From Nilaparvata lugens (lineage: Eukaryota > Arthropoda > Insecta > Hemiptera > Delphacidae), in assembly GCF_014356525.2 (NCBI RefSeq), contig NC_052518.1, forward strand, positions 6,987,162-7,051,161: 64,000 nucleotides of DNA, written 5' to 3'. Position numbers and translations under genes: made by a program. Shown here piece by piece: positions 11,640 to 22,660 of this stretch. The notes beneath the pieces are model-generated. The model searched no databases and was not told the DNA's origin. It saw only the letters and a list, made by a program, of their open reading frames with translations. The number at the start of each line of letters is the position of its first letter. Positions within the stretch are counted from its first letter, which is position 1.

Positions 11640-12275
11640 AACATTAAAAACGAGCAATAAGAATTATTCTAAATCTCAATAGAACTGATTCTGTAAAATA
11701 AGCTTTCTCAGACCTGGGAGTTTTCACAATATATGGACAATACATTCACTTAAACATTTATATTGCAACTCACACCTGCGCACAGGGTTTCTTTGCAGGT
11801 GTAGATTCTTATATATATATTTTTTGTCTTGAAAGTGTTGTATATATTTTTTGAGAATCAATAAATTTGTATTTGAATTTGAATTTGATGTATAGTCTTT
11901 TCAAAAAATTTGGTGACACAAACTTGAGAAATAATACTCACGGTTATAATACAAGGTTTGGTCGTATAATAGAGAGGCACAGATTAGATCTTTTTATGAA
12001 AAAACCATATACACAGGTAAGAAGTGTTTTGTAAAGTTACCAAGCAGTCTCCAAACATTAGAAGATCCAAGAATGTTTGAAAAGAATCTAAAGGAATATC
12101 GAGTCAAATTGTCGCTGTATTCTTTTCAAGAGTTTAACATTGATTTTTGACGAAAGGTTTTTGTCTATATATACTAGGCTAGCCTAGTTATTTATATTTA
12201 TATTCAATTTATTGACACTGTTCCAATGTATTTCTTACATCTGATGAATAAAGACTGTTTCTATTCTATTCAAAC
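11640..12275 (+). pseudogene. LINE ORF2 C-terminus (Jockey-like), broken, with 3' UTR
   Basis: Conceptual translation gives KRAIRIILNLNRTDSV, a stop, then AFSDLGVFTIYGQYIHLNIY, typical of the region after the reverse transcriptase of Jockey/CR1-type elements. After an interruption at about 11785-11885 it continues with THGYNTRFGR, RHRLDLFMKKP and, after a frame change, KLPSSLQTLEDPRMF, ending at a stop near 12150. The tail near 12240-12270 is AATAAAGACTG followed by TTCTATTCTATTC. At least one stop and one frameshift make it non-functional. Confidence 0.75.
11785..11885 (+). mobile_element. Short retroposon tail nested in the LINE remnant
   Basis: About 100 bp ending in AATAAATTTG and (TTTGAA)n separate two adjoining parts of the same LINE protein. 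The tail resembles that of the LINE fragment at 42719-43190. Confidence 0.5.
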
Positions 12276-12505
12276 ACCTACACTGGTACAATTTTTTTTC
12301 GTCCTTCTTCAAAATAACTGTATTCTCACTACAATAGATTATATATATATTTCTTTGATTGGAGTTTTGATGCTTGTCTTTACAGCACAAGCAGGATTCT
12401 ATCACACCAGACTAAGCCAACTTTTGATTCTTATAAGAGTGTGGTGAACACCTACTGGTCAAGCTATATGCAGTCCTTTTCGTCCTACTTTAAAAAATCT
12501 GTGTC
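12275..12505. repeat. Fragment related to the 438-bp array
   Basis: Shares TTCTATCACACCAGAC, GAGTGTGGTGAACACCTACT and TTTTCGTCCTACTTTAAAA with 8440-8600, and the first of these in diverged form with 11480-11550. It lies directly after the LINE tail, so the LINE probably inserted in the array margin. Confidence 0.65.
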
Positions 12506-12552
12506 TTCACTTCAAAACTTTCCCTGATTAAATTTCATAGAAGAATACATTT

Positions 12553-12690
12553 ATTATTATTAACGAAATCCAAATGAAATGCTGTAATTCACCCCGAAAA
12601 CTTCTATTGACTATTGACAACAGGGTAAACAGCTAGATGGACATTCGATGAGCACTACTATTCAAAAATTATTTGTCAGCCCGTGAATCT
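12553..12690. mobile_element. Truncated copy of the (TTA)-ended MITE family
   Basis: Matches the left half of the complete element at 39571-39838, including GTAATTCACCCCGAA, GACAACAGGGTAAACAGC and CAAAAATTATTTGTCAGCCC. The right half is missing. Confidence 0.75.
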
Positions 12691-13650
12691 GACTGACTAA
12701 AATAAAACATGAAACATCAGACTAACAGAATAAAAGAATACATTTCTCTGAGAAGTTTGTGACTGAATAAGATGGATAAATGGTTTATAAGAATAATACG
12801 GTAATACCGTAGCCTTTGAGGTCTAGGCTACATTATTTTCAATATTATTGCTTTGTACGTATATGGAGACAAGAGAAAACAACACTTTTCAGTCTTAGAG
12901 CTTCCAGTTTAAAATCTGCTGTGAACTCTCATTAAATAATGATACTCCTCGTGTTTATCAAAATCAGCTGTTTTGAATTTCTGTGAACTGCTGTTTACCA
13001 ACTTTATCATGTGCATGATAAACAGTCGATATTGCACTGGTTTGATGAAAAACAGGGATACATGTACTGACTACATCTATCTTCATTGTATGGATCGACT
13101 TTCTAGCCAACTCTACACCAAGTTCAAAAGTTGTGCTCTATCTTCATCTTGCGAGATTCACGCTTCCACTTTTACCATTGCCATTCACTCGCAAGTAATA
13201 ATTCTTCTCGCCCGATTTTGTTTTTCACCACTCTCCATTTCTTTCCGGCTCACGTCATGGAGATTTCTGTGACTTGAATGAGAAATTGAGCTTGGATAAA
13301 TTTAAAAAGCCTATAACAATCCATCATGCCTCTAAGCTTCTATACAATACTTCAAGATAGATTATTATGTGTGAGTGTGTGTGTGTGTGTATGCAGTAAC
13401 TCACATGACTACAAATAAAGGCGAATTAATAGACCTCACAATAACGTCTCATTTCACATTTCATTATATCCTATCCAATTTGGAAGCTGAAACTCTGATA
13501 ATCTGAAGTAATCTGTGAGACCTTATTCGATTTAGGGTATTTTGGTATTACAAACAATTCACAAACTTACATGATTCATTTTACACTAGCCTTGTATACT
13601 TTAGTCAACAAAGAAGTTTAGGAACCTTGACTTTACCTAATAGGTAAAAA
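12691..13650. other. Unassigned DNA, with a (GT)n tract
   Basis: The longest open frame, 99 codons at 12973-13272, has no recognisable family or neighbours that would support it. An interrupted GT microsatellite occupies 13371-13390. Confidence 0.5.
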
Positions 13651-13770
13651 ACATTTTTGCTGGCTTACGAGGTTTCACTTCTGAGCCTTCGATTAAGTGA
13701 AGCAAAATAAGAGTAAAAATAGAAGAAACATTTTTTGCTGGCTTACGAGGTTTCACTTCTAAGCCATCGC
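13651..13770. repeat. Direct repeat with about 78-bp offset
   Basis: GCTGGCTTACGAGGTTTCAC occurs twice with nearly identical flanks. On the minus strand both copies happen to read EVKPRKPAK, which reflects the duplication, not evidence of coding. Confidence 0.75.
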
Positions 13771-14579
13771 TATGTATTACTACTATGTTATAAAACTTTA
13801 GGTTGCGGCCATAATCAAACACTCGCTACCATTAATAGAATGGTTACTATCTACAGAGTGTTTACAAACACCAATTCTCTAGGGCAATGTTCCTGGGTAA
13901 GAAGCATATCTAAATATTAAATTTAAATTGTCCGGAAGTCTTCAGCTACTCACACAGCGGCCATTTTGTTTTTTTGCACCTATTATTTTTTTTCTAAATA
14001 ATGGTTGATCATTCGAAATTGAAACTTTGCACAATCATTTATAATAACGAGACAACGCTACAAAAAAATTATGATAATTTTTAAAATTCATAGAACAAAA
14101 TGGCGGCCATTTGAAATTTTGTTTCTTAAATAACTTTGAAACCGTTTATTTTAAAAAAATGACAAGAATAACTTTTTTAATAAATTTAATTACCTATCGA
14201 TTGGTACCTGATTTTTCAAGATTGGACCAATATTAACTGAGATATGATCAATATTAACTGACCTATGCTAAGACCAAGAGGGTTATGTATCATAAAATTG
14301 TTTGAAATAATTTAAAATAGCTAACAAATGACATGCAAAGCAGACGGAGACTGTTGCATTGTTGTGGCAGACTTTAGCCGCATGCCTTGGCATGCTCTGC
14401 ACCTAAAGTTCTAAATAGTGTGTTTGTCTTTTCGGTCTCAAAATTTTATAGTTTTTTAAAGTTTGGGATTTTCTAATTAATTGTGATTGATTTAATTCAA
14501 TTTTGAAGTATTTTTCAATTCAAAAATGATTTTTGTGTGTTTTGAATTGTAAATTGAGTGTGTAATAGAAGAATGTTAA

Positions 14580-14697
14580 GTGACACATAACCTAGCCACA
14601 TTTGGACTGTTGTATAAATTAGAATTGGAACCGTTTTGGGCTTATAAGCCTGTGGTACCTTTCTGTAAGTTGTGTAATTCTGAATGATTAAATAAAT
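14580..14697 (+). mobile_element. LINE 3' UTR and tail in the foldback loop
   Basis: Contains CGTTTTGGGCTTATAAGCCT and the tail GATTAAATAAATAA. It has the same layout as the LINE 3' ends at 45000-45090 and, inverted, at 10733-11092. Confidence 0.45.
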
Positions 14698-15018
14698 AAT
14701 CTCCAGCGGTCATCCATCACTAAAGCTGCCATATCTCAGTTAATATTGTACCAATCGATAAGTAATCAAAGTTACTAAAAAAAGTTATTCTTGTAATTTT
14801 TTTGTAAAACCAACGGTTTCTGAGGTATTCAAGAAACAAAATTTCAAATTGCCGCCATTTTGTTTTATGAATTTGAAATATTATTCATAATTTTTTGTAG
14901 CTTTGTCTAGTTGTTATAAATGATTGTGCAAAGTTTCAATTTTGAATGTTCAACCATTATTTAGAAAAAAGATAAGTGAAAAAAGCAAAATGGCCGCTGT
15001 GTGAGTAACTGAAGACTT

Positions 15019-15450
15019 CCGGACAAATTGAATATTACATGTTTATATGTTACATGTTATATGTTATATGTTCCGGACAAATGGAATATTACATGTTTAT
15101 ATGTTACATGTTATATGTTATATGTTCCGGACAAATGGAATATTACATGTTTATATGTTACTGTTATATGTTATATGTTCCGGACAAATGGAATATTACA
15201 TTTTATATGTTACATGTTATATGTTATATGTTCCGGACAAATGGAATATTACATGTTTATATTTTACATGTTATATGTTATATGTTCCGGACAAATGGAA
15301 TATTACATGTTTATATGTTACATGTTATATGTTATATGTTCCGGACAAATGGAATATTACATGTTTATATGTTACATGTTATATGTTATATGTTCCGGAC
15401 AAATGGAATATTACATGTTTATATGTTACATGTTATATGTTTTACATGTT
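15019..15450. repeat. Minisatellite of about 54 bp, 8 copies
   Basis: TTCCGGACAAATGGAATATT recurs at about 15072, 15126, 15179, 15230, 15285, 15340 and 15393, and the first copy, reading CCGGACAAATTGAATATT, starts inside the terminal repeat of the foldback. All three forward frames stay open through the array, which explains the 154- to 158-codon frames; none is a credible gene. Confidence 0.9.
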
Positions 15451-15519
15451 ATATGTTTCTTACCCAGGAACAATGCCCTACAGAACAGGTAAGGAGTTCG
15501 TAAATACTCTGTATATAAA

Positions 15520-15890
15520 TTGATGATGATTAAAATCAATGATAATTTTCTGCTGACCACGACATGAAAAACATCAGTAGGATAGTAGGAACAGTAGGAA
15601 GTTGAAGAGTGCATGGTTTATAATCCACTCGGACTTCGCGTTCGACAGGAAAAATAGACGATTATAGCTTTTCGGTCACTTTGGGAATTGAGTAAACGAG
15701 TTCCTAGAGTGAGAGCGTTGATGGAGTTGGATCGTGAATGGTCAAGTTTTCACGTTAGACTGCTTTCTGAGAAGATACTGGCGGTGAGAAAGACGATCAG
15801 GTGTGAGGAGGATGGAGGTATTCTGAAAAGGATGGAGGCATTTTGAGGAGGATGACCGAGACCTCCAAGGGACCAGCAACAGGGGAAAAA
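15520..15890. other. Unassigned DNA
   Basis: Contains a GGATGGAGG duplication at 15811-15835. The 126-codon minus frame at 15742-16122 runs through a MITE and is not credible. Confidence 0.5.
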
Positions 15891-15898
15891 TAAAGAAA

Positions 15899-16094
15899 GG
15901 CTGACCACTAACGTAATGTTTCACATGTCCGATACGTCTGTACAGTCGAAAACCTGAACGTTGCTTCGACGTAAGTCTGCAGATGGAGAACCGTTGTAAA
16001 GATGAACATTGTAGTGTTCGTGTACTCTTTCTTCCATGTACTGTTCGCATAACAGTCGTATCGGGAATGTGAAACGTTACGTTAGTGGTCAGCC
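15899..16094. mobile_element. 196-bp hAT-like MITE
   Basis: Terminal inverted repeats of about 38 bp start GGCTGACCACTAACGTAA and differ by a few bases. The flanking octamers TAAAGAAA (15891-15898) and TAAAGAAG (16095-16102) agree at 7 of 8 positions, as expected for an aged 8-bp duplication. No coding potential. Confidence 0.8.
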
Positions 16095-16206
16095 TAAAGA
16101 AGCCATCTACAATAATCAACAAGATAGAAGAAAGTTATTGTTATTTGGGTACTTTTGTGTTTACGAAGAAAGCCTCACGATGATTAATTTGTTGTAACTA
16201 TTCATA

Positions 16207-16462
16207 CCGGGTGATTCAAAAAGGACTGTACAACTTTGGAAATTCATATAAATCTTATTAAACAAGGTACAGAGCTGGTTTTGGTGTTGTTTTAAAGGAA
16301 AACACTTCAAGTTTTTTTACCTTAAACTAGAGATGTTCTATGTGACTTCCATTGGTTATCCTGCAGACATCCCATCGATAGTCGATTTCTTCCCAGACTC
16401 GCACTAGCATTTCAGGTGTAACTTGCTCAACAGCAGCGCAAATCCTTGCTCGGTTACAATGT
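16207..16462 (-). mobile_element. Terminal fragment of a Tc1/mariner-type transposon
   Basis: The end CCGGGTGATTCAAAAAGGA follows TA at 16205-16206 and resembles the CAGGGTGATTCA terminus of the foldback at 23958. It contains the C-terminal coding remnant described next. The rest of the element is absent. Confidence 0.6.
16327..16459 (-). pseudogene. Transposase C-terminal remnant
   Basis: Without a stop, the minus strand reads CNRARICAAVEQVTPEML, then VRVWEEIDYRWDVCRITNGS, ending HIEHL and TAG. A tail of the type VWEEIDYR-DVCR-NG-HIEHL is one I associate with transposases of the IS630/Tc1/mariner group in insects. All catalytic residues lie upstream and are missing, so it cannot be functional. 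The family assignment is from memory of the motif. Confidence 0.5.
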
Positions 16463-16734
16463 TCTATTTTAACTAGTAGAGTAATATTCTATTTCTGATT
16501 ATTCAAGAAGATTTCAATGTTCTTTGCTAACTTGTGAAGTAATATTCTAATTGTGATTATATGTTGAAAGATTTTGTGTAATGAATCAAATTTCTTTAGA
16601 CCTATTCGCCTACTTTTATAAGTAAAAGTAAATAAACGTCATACCTTTAATCCCCCTTTACAAACAATGTAAACAATAAGAAAAATATGAATTTATGCTG
16701 CGCTATGATTGGAGTACTATTCAATTAATACAGA

Positions 16735-17460
16735 ATAGAATAGAATCGCTGCCTTTATTTTTTACCTAGAAGGGCGGAGTTAGGGCGCAGCCGGCCCTCT
16801 CTTACACTCAACCCTCCAATACAACGTTAAATAATTACTAGATTAAACAAATCAAATTGAGAGAAAAAAATATATATACAATATTACAAACAAGTTTAAT
16901 AAATATTATTGAAATATAAAATAATAATCAATGGAGAAAAAAATAAAAAACCTAAATTATAATTAAGATATAAATAGAGATTGAAAATTAAAAACTGAAA
17001 AATAATACAATGTTACAAAAGAAGAAGTAGAAGCAGAAAAATAAGAAGAATAAAAAGTAAAAGAAGAGAGAGAAAGAGAAATAATAGATATTGAATTGTT
17101 TTCAGAAATAGAAGGAAAAGAAAGAAAACTCGCCGAAGAACCCTGTGCTAGGTCCAGCCACCCATACTGCCCCTGATCCACCTGGAAACAGCCGCGCCAA
17201 ACCGGCGAGGTTCCTCAATTCGCCTCAACTCAACAGGCAATGAGTTTCACAATCCACAAGCCGTCACAAGAAAGGATTTGTTGAACATGACTGTCCTATG
17301 AATTGGGATAGCCAGCAAATGGGAACCATGCCGGGTACCACCCCGACCAATGTCACAGTCTTCAGATACGTACTTGGGTGTCTGAGTTTTCAACACCTTA
17401 TGCAGAAAGAGAACCGCATGAAATGACCTACATTCATGTAAAATTGGCTGTATCAAAAGA
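16735..17460 (-). mobile_element. LINE 3' end, minus strand
   Basis: The element runs from an ORF2 C-terminus (17148-17456) through a 3' UTR with a long pyrimidine tract and a GC-richer box about 16770-16820, to a tail of the form (TTCTA)n at about 16735-16750. It is 5'-truncated. The same tail type ends the LINEs at 12270 and 33825. Confidence 0.7.
17148..17456 (-). pseudogene. LINE ORF2 C-terminus with a nonsense mutation
   Basis: The frame reads FLHKVLKTQTPKYVSED, then RTVMFNKSFLVTACGL, a TGA stop, NSLPVELRRIEEPRRFGAAV and SRWIRGSMGGWT before TAG. The family normally has a tryptophan in CGLWNSLP, so a single TGG-to-TGA change explains the stop. This is the C-terminal end that follows the reverse transcriptase in Jockey-related elements. 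The enzyme core is not present. Confidence 0.7.
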
Positions 17461-17869
17461 AATATGAAAACGATACATTTTCATTAAAGCCTAATACAAA
17501 AACCTTCAAGAAGCAACGTTGTTTTGACGTGGATTGTGAGTAAATTATATTGAGATCAAAACATGTTCACTGCTACAACTATAGGAAGCACAAACTGGCT
17601 CTACTGTGCCCCAAAGGCGACAGTTAAGATTAAAATGAACACTATTCAAGCATGCCAAAGGAGTGTCAAAGATTTTGTAGGATAGAGAGGATCCAATTTG
17701 AAGAATACAAGTATAACTAAATTTGGGAACAGTAAAGGAAACAAAAACATTTCTGGGAATATATTATTGAGAAAACTGGAAAAATGAACTTGAAAACATA
17801 ACAGCATGATGAATCATAGCAGCTCAAGATGATGATCTGAATAAGGAAATAGGTACAGATAAAATTCAT
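17461..17869. other. Unassigned DNA
   Basis: No family recognised; AT-rich with no foldback visible. Confidence 0.5.
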
Positions 17870-18205
17870 TTGGTTCCAAGAAAACTCCGTGAGATGAAGG
17901 CTCCAAGAAAAGAAAGAATACCTTTAATACCTACAGGATTTAATAAAGGGTCACCTTTTGTGGAAAGAGAGCTACTTTCTGAATCTTTGAATAATATTTT
18001 CAGCAAAGAAATGACTCCTGCAATCTTAATCAAGTCTATTGTTTCCTATTGATAAGGAAGGAGCCAACTCAATTGTCTCTAATAATTACAGAGCTGTTGG
18101 TTGTGTTGATTCTCCTCTTCATAGAATAACTGAAGGATGTGATTGTGGAATGGATAGAAAACATAAATTTATCATAGAAGTTGAGAAGAGAAAGTGTAAC
18201 AGTCG
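17870..18205 (+). pseudogene. Possible degenerate LINE reverse-transcriptase N-terminal segment
   Basis: A 60-codon frame ending ILIKSIVSY is followed in another frame by PIDKEGANSIVSNNYRAVG. This resembles the K-x-x-P-I-x-K-x-G...NYRP(V/I) segment at the start of non-LTR reverse transcriptases. No other conserved block is readable, so the call is weak and this may be chance. Confidence 0.3.
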
Positions 18206-18244
18206 ATGATGCATTCTCACTGCACTGCATAATAAAAAATAATT

Positions 18245-18549
18245 GGTCTAAGATTCAAGTCGACGGTTTTGCATTTCTCTTTATGTTTATATGTTCCGCA
18301 TTTACGGCGAAACGCGGTAATAGATTCCCATGAAATTAGGTCTAATAAAGGTCTAAGATTCAAGTCGACGGTTTTGCATTTCTCTTTATGTTTATATGTT
18401 CCGCATTTACGGCGAAACGCGGTAATAGATTTTCATGAAATTAGGTCTAATAAAGGTCTAAGATTCAAGTCGACGGTTTTGCATTTCTCTTTATGTTTAT
18501 ATGTGCCGCATTTACGGCGAAACGCGGTAATAGATTCTCATGAAATTTG
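18245..18549. repeat. Tandem repeat, 3 x 105 bp
   Basis: GGTCTAAGATTCAAGTCGAC begins at 18245, 18350 and 18455. Copies are nearly identical. Because 105 is divisible by 3, a 93-codon frame stays open at 18269-18550; it has no start context or family support. The unit contains the GC-richer block TTTACGGCGAAACGCGGTAA. Confidence 0.9.
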
Positions 18550-19610
18550 ACAGGTATGTTTCTTTTTAAATTGCGTGTCGACGTATATACAAGGTTTTTG
18601 GAAATTTTGCATTTCAAGGATAATATAAAAGGAAAAGGAGCCTTCTTCATACGCCAATATTAGAGTAAAAATCAGACTATAGGATTATTCATCATAAATC
18701 AGCTGTCGATTGGATTATAAATTGCATGCAATAATGCATTCAATTCAATATCTCAATGTAACTTGGTGAAAAAACAGCTGTTGTGTGGACTATTAATTAC
18801 ATGCAGTGAGTCATGTAATTGATAACTTGAAATATTTTCTCCTGACTTTTCTCTGCTTTCAGTCTGTAAGCTTTTGATGATAGTACATAGCTGTTTACAT
18901 CAAATTATTAGTATTGTCGATACAACCCAAACAGCCATTAGTCGTTTATACACTGATACCTATCTCGCCGACACGACAGGACAGGACAGAATTTACTCTG
19001 ACAGTATTAGAGGAGACTGTGGTTTATAACTACGCGAGGTCTACTGTTCACAGAACTACTAGTAAGTTGATAAATTATATGCGTGGAGAATAAGAAAACT
19101 TATTGCTTTTCTATCCATTTTGAAACAGGAGTTGATCAAATAATGACTTTCAAATGAGTACATATAATTAAACTTTATTATAAATAATAAGAGTCTGAAT
19201 AATAGCATAAACGTGGTTTAATGGAGGAAGAATGTTTATTGCTTCAACATTGAAAACGGTTCAAAACAAGGCTGCTTGACCTAGCTTTCGATACTTTTAC
19301 CTGACATATAAAAGAATATAATGAAGGTTCATGCATGGATGATGTAAGAAATAATGCTTTACTGTATGTAGATATGACATTCTTCTTAGACTGGTCAGTC
19401 AGAGAATAATGCATCCCAGCATGATTAATTTTCTCCTCATTTGCCTTGGAGCCGGTGGCGGTGGCACAGCGAGCAATCATCAAGACATGTCTCAGGCGAG
19501 ACTATCGCTACCCATCTAATCTTGTTTGAGAGATCAATTTTTTAATATTAGACAGCTTTATATACGAGTTTTAATGAATTACATACCTATACTACAACAA
19601 ACACTTCGTT
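18550..19610. other. Unassigned DNA, probably mostly old repeats
   Basis: The stretch 18550-18660, following directly on the tandem repeat, and the stretch 18940-19080 look like dispersed insect repeats I have seen, but no second copy exists here to prove it. No gene supported. Confidence 0.4.
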
Positions 19611-19614
19611 TTCA

Positions 19615-20030
19615 ATAATTTAGTTCATACTCATAATACAAGAAATCTAACTAACTTTGGTATTGCTCATCCTCGACTCCTACATATGCTCCTAAAAGCT
19701 GCTTGAAAAATAATTGTAAATCAATTGTCATATATTGTATAGAAACGTTCCCAATCATTTAAAACAGTCGGAAAATTACAGTATTAACACCTACAAGCAA
19801 CATTCGAGTAGATGGTTATTAGAGATTGGCAGGGATGCTGCAGAGCAACTGATTCAATCCGCCTTCTTATTCACAATTCAAACTCATAGTGAATTTGCCA
19901 TTTATAATGAGTAGTATAGCCATTAAGCTACTATTTATATATATGTCCGTATATACTTATATCCAGTATGGATTTTTTTGTGCAATTCATATTCTTTGAT
20001 TTGTTGAAGAATGTAAATAAATTCAATTAT
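19615..20030 (+). pseudogene. Highly decayed LINE ORF2 C-terminus and tail
   Basis: THNTRNLTNFGIAHPRL corresponds to the HNYNTR-x-x-x motif near the end of Jockey-type ORF2. After a frame change, IETFPII and further fragments take the place of the usual KL-NKLP-x-x-IK block. Several stops follow. It ends near AATGTAAATAAATTCAATT. Product is non-functional. Confidence 0.45.
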
Positions 20031-20759
20031 AATAGTTTTAATTATAATTATGTACAAAACATGAGAGCATAATGTCAATCAACTTGAAAGAACTCACTCT
20101 TCACTCACAGACTCAAGTTTTTGTGGAGAGTATTCACTGTTAAATGTTTAAATGAATTTTATAAATTTGTATTAAGTTTTTGTGAATTAAAAGCTATCTA
20201 ATTTGATTTGATTTGAATGATTAATAACTGGAGAGGAAAGGCACTGTAAACGTTGGAACGGACAACCTGGATTTGAATATGTTGAAATCGTAGTATTCAG
20301 GAAGGATGGGAAACTATGTAAAAAAGTGGTTTCACGGGAGAGAAAGATTAGAGGGAGAATTAGTGGGCGGCTTTGAGAGAACGTAATATCTAGGTATGAC
20401 ATTTAGCGTGGCCCACATTCCAAAAATGAAGCGGTGCTGGCTGCAAAATATGGGATTAATGGTGAACTGCATAAGCTCATTTCACATGATAAAGTACCGA
20501 TCTCAACAAAATGGTGTGTGTGTAATGTCGCTTGTAGGGCCATAGTAAAGTATAACGTATGCGGCTCAGGTACATTTTGAGTCTGATGAGCTAGAAAGTT
20601 TCCAATCATTTATGATAAAAATATTACTGAAAGATTACTTTCCTTGACAAGAAATACACTACATCATGTGCTCCAGTTCGAGAATGGAATGGATACGGTG
20701 TGGTTATAATCTTCAATTACATTTTGGTGTGACCAAAGAAATTTTTAGTCTATAATTTT
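20031..20759. other. Unassigned DNA
   Basis: Includes a probable retroposon tail at about 20150-20216 (TTTGATTTGATTTGAATG). Two adjoining minus frames at 20187-20609 have no recognisable family. Confidence 0.4.
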
Positions 20760-21100
20760 ATTGGAATATTCTCTATGTACTTAATTGTGAACATTTTTGG
20801 AATATCTCAATAATCATTGAAGATATGAACTTGAAACTGATTATATTGGACTTCAAATCAAGTTATACATACGACTTGACTCGACCATTATAACATATTA
20901 GTGCCACCAAGAAATTATTAATCGAATGGCTCTATTAAGATGCTACAATAGTCTCTGGAATAGTCCATGGAATATACCTACTGAATACTTGATTACTAAA
21001 TTGTGCACATTTTTTGGAATATCTCAATAAACTGGAGAAATTAACTTGAAACCGGTTATATTGGACTCCAAACAAAATTTTACATAAGATTTGAATTGTA
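20760..21100. repeat. Direct repeat of about 110 bp, offset about 220
   Basis: TTTTGGAATATCTCAATAA and GGTTATATTGGACT-type stretches occur in both 20760-20882 and 20979-21098. The copies are roughly 80 percent alike by eye. Origin unknown. Confidence 0.6.
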
Positions 21101-21169
21101 GATTCAGCTACAAAATTCCTAATCTAACATCACATTGTCAGTTGTTTTTGTTATTGCTATATTTGAAAA

Positions 21170-21396
21170 TTTCTATCGAATTCTTTTTTAAACTATTTGT
21201 GTATTTTTTGTAATTTCTAATGTTAATTTTGAATATTGTTATTATATTATCATAACAGGATTTTTGTAATGTTCGTGTTTTGATAATTTGTTCTGTTAAT
21301 CATGAATATATTGTGTATCTGATTAGGATAGCAACTCCTATTTGTATGAGTACTTGCTCAAGAACAAATAATAAAACTACTTGATTTGATTTGAAA
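21170..21396 (+). mobile_element. Retroposon 3' end
   Basis: AT-rich 3' UTR-like DNA ends in AATAATAAAACTACTTGATT and (TTGAT)n. Similar tails end the LINE remnants here. No coding part recognised. Confidence 0.4.
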
Positions 21397-21399
21397 ATA

Positions 21400-22320
21400 A
21401 GGTTAGTATCAGTAATGGTAAAAACTGTGTCGAGATGATATGCATATGATTTGTGTATTATCGAATGTGAAATAAATAAGATATGACATAAATTGGACAG
21501 ATTGGAAATATAGGTGAAGCGAAAAGGACCAATGGACCACCTCTTAGTGAAAAAATTGGATTAAGTTCAGATGGTTGAATAGAGATAATATTGCACAGTC
21601 TTATTCAATATGTACTACCTATGAATAAATACATATTGTTGTAAATGTGCTTTTGTAATTAACACTTTATTCATTAAAAGTTTACAATATTGAACAAGAT
21701 GAAAATAAAATAAAACATCATCTTTGAACGTATCTCACAAAACTCTCTGAACATATCTTTACATAAACAGTTTGTTGCCATAACAGTCACCTTGACAACC
21801 GTGCTCACATGATAGTATCCATGTAGGGCTAGCCTTCATCAATATTATTATATGCAGTACTGAGATGAGAAAATATAAGTATTATTGGAGGATGCATAAA
21901 CGAATAAAATAAGAACCATTTATATGCATAATATTTTAAACCAGTGCAGTTTTATTGACAGGAAAAATGGTTTAGATGCTTTATGTATATTTATGGAAAG
22001 ATTGAGGGCACCTTTCAATTCCCTGACGATTACAAAATACTGGGAGAGATTCGGAAAGTGCAGTCGACACAGTTGAACTCAGAAAGGTTGAATATGTGAA
22101 TAGTGGGAGCTAGAAATATATGGTTAGGATATATCTATAATTTCCAATTAGTTGTAAACTGCATTGCTGAATAAATAAATTTGAATACTTCAAATTGGTT
22201 GTAAGGTTCAACCCGTACAGCGCAAAGCTATACGCTTGCTATCATAGAATTCTCCGCCCATAGAAGTAGTTTGATTAGAAATTCGACCGAGTCACTGTCA
22301 ATATTGTAGAACCGTTCCAT
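21400..22320. other. Unassigned DNA
   Basis: A probable retroposon tail sits at 22165-22195 (AATAAATAAATTTGAATAC). No gene or foldback recognised. Confidence 0.4.
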
Positions 22321-22321
22321 T

Positions 22322-22466
22322 ATTAAATAAAAACACACATATGTTGTCAAATTCTACACAGTTTAAGTTTCAGCTTGAAAATTTGACATGTGTGATCACG
22401 AAACCATGGTCCTGTACCAAATAAAACTGTGTAGAATTTGACAAAATATGTGTGTTTCTATTTAAT
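22322..22466. mobile_element. PLE-type palindrome, family 2
   Basis: The inverted arms share TTGTCAAATTCTACACAGTTT-type sequence. Between them lie GATCACGAAACCATGGTC and AATAAAACTGTG, which match the layout GAAAC, palindromic stem III, GTC, AATAAA of the PLE 3' ends at 4918 and 62470. A related copy is at 59980-60125 with the same left flank GTCACTGTCAAT. The hammerhead core is one base short, so I do not call a ribozyme. Confidence 0.55.
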
Positions 22467-22550
22467 TAGTTTGATTAGTTCTTAGGATGTTGAGAGATTA
22501 TTCTCTATATTCCACCAAATTCTATGACAAATCATTCATTTCAATAGATT

Positions 22551-22660
22551 TGAGTGTCTACTGAGGAGTTTATATCATCGACCAATCATACCAACGACCA
22601 ATCAGTGTCTACTGAGGAATTTATATCATCGACCAATCATATACTCGCATCGCCACGCCC
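22551..22660. repeat. Tandem duplication of about 53 bp
   Basis: AGTGTCTACTGAGGA, TTTATATCATCGACCAATCA occurs twice. The copies carry CCAAT boxes, and two more occur downstream, but no transcription unit is evident. Confidence 0.75.

Larger units (their letters stand above)
13854..15511. mobile_element. 1.66-kb foldback element, TA target duplication
   Basis: Outer ends CAGAGTGTTTAC and the inverse of GTAAATACTCTG are flanked by TA on both sides (13852-13853 and 15512-15513). Arms about 13854-14270 and 14700-15511 share AGGGCAATGTTCCTGGGTAA, TTGTCCGGAAGTCTTCAG and CAAAATGGCGGCCATTTG in inverse order. No transposase frame. TA and CAGAGTG ends suggest a Tc1/mariner-type non-autonomous element. 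Confidence 0.8.

Noticed and set aside
12973..13272. 99-codon frame as a host gene
   Set aside because: No recognisable domain, no splice or start context, and frames of this length occur by chance in 64 kb.
15028..15523. Three overlapping frames of 154-158 codons
   Set aside because: All arise from an eightfold 54-bp tandem repeat, whose length is divisible by 3, so frames stay open without selection.
15742..16122. 126-codon minus-strand frame
   Set aside because: It crosses the border of the hAT-like MITE at 15899-16094 and resembles no family.
22380..22415. Hammerhead ribozyme in family 2 palindromes
   Set aside because: GAAA, palindromic CCATGG and GTC are present, but the CUGANGA segment is one base short and stem I pairing is not evident.
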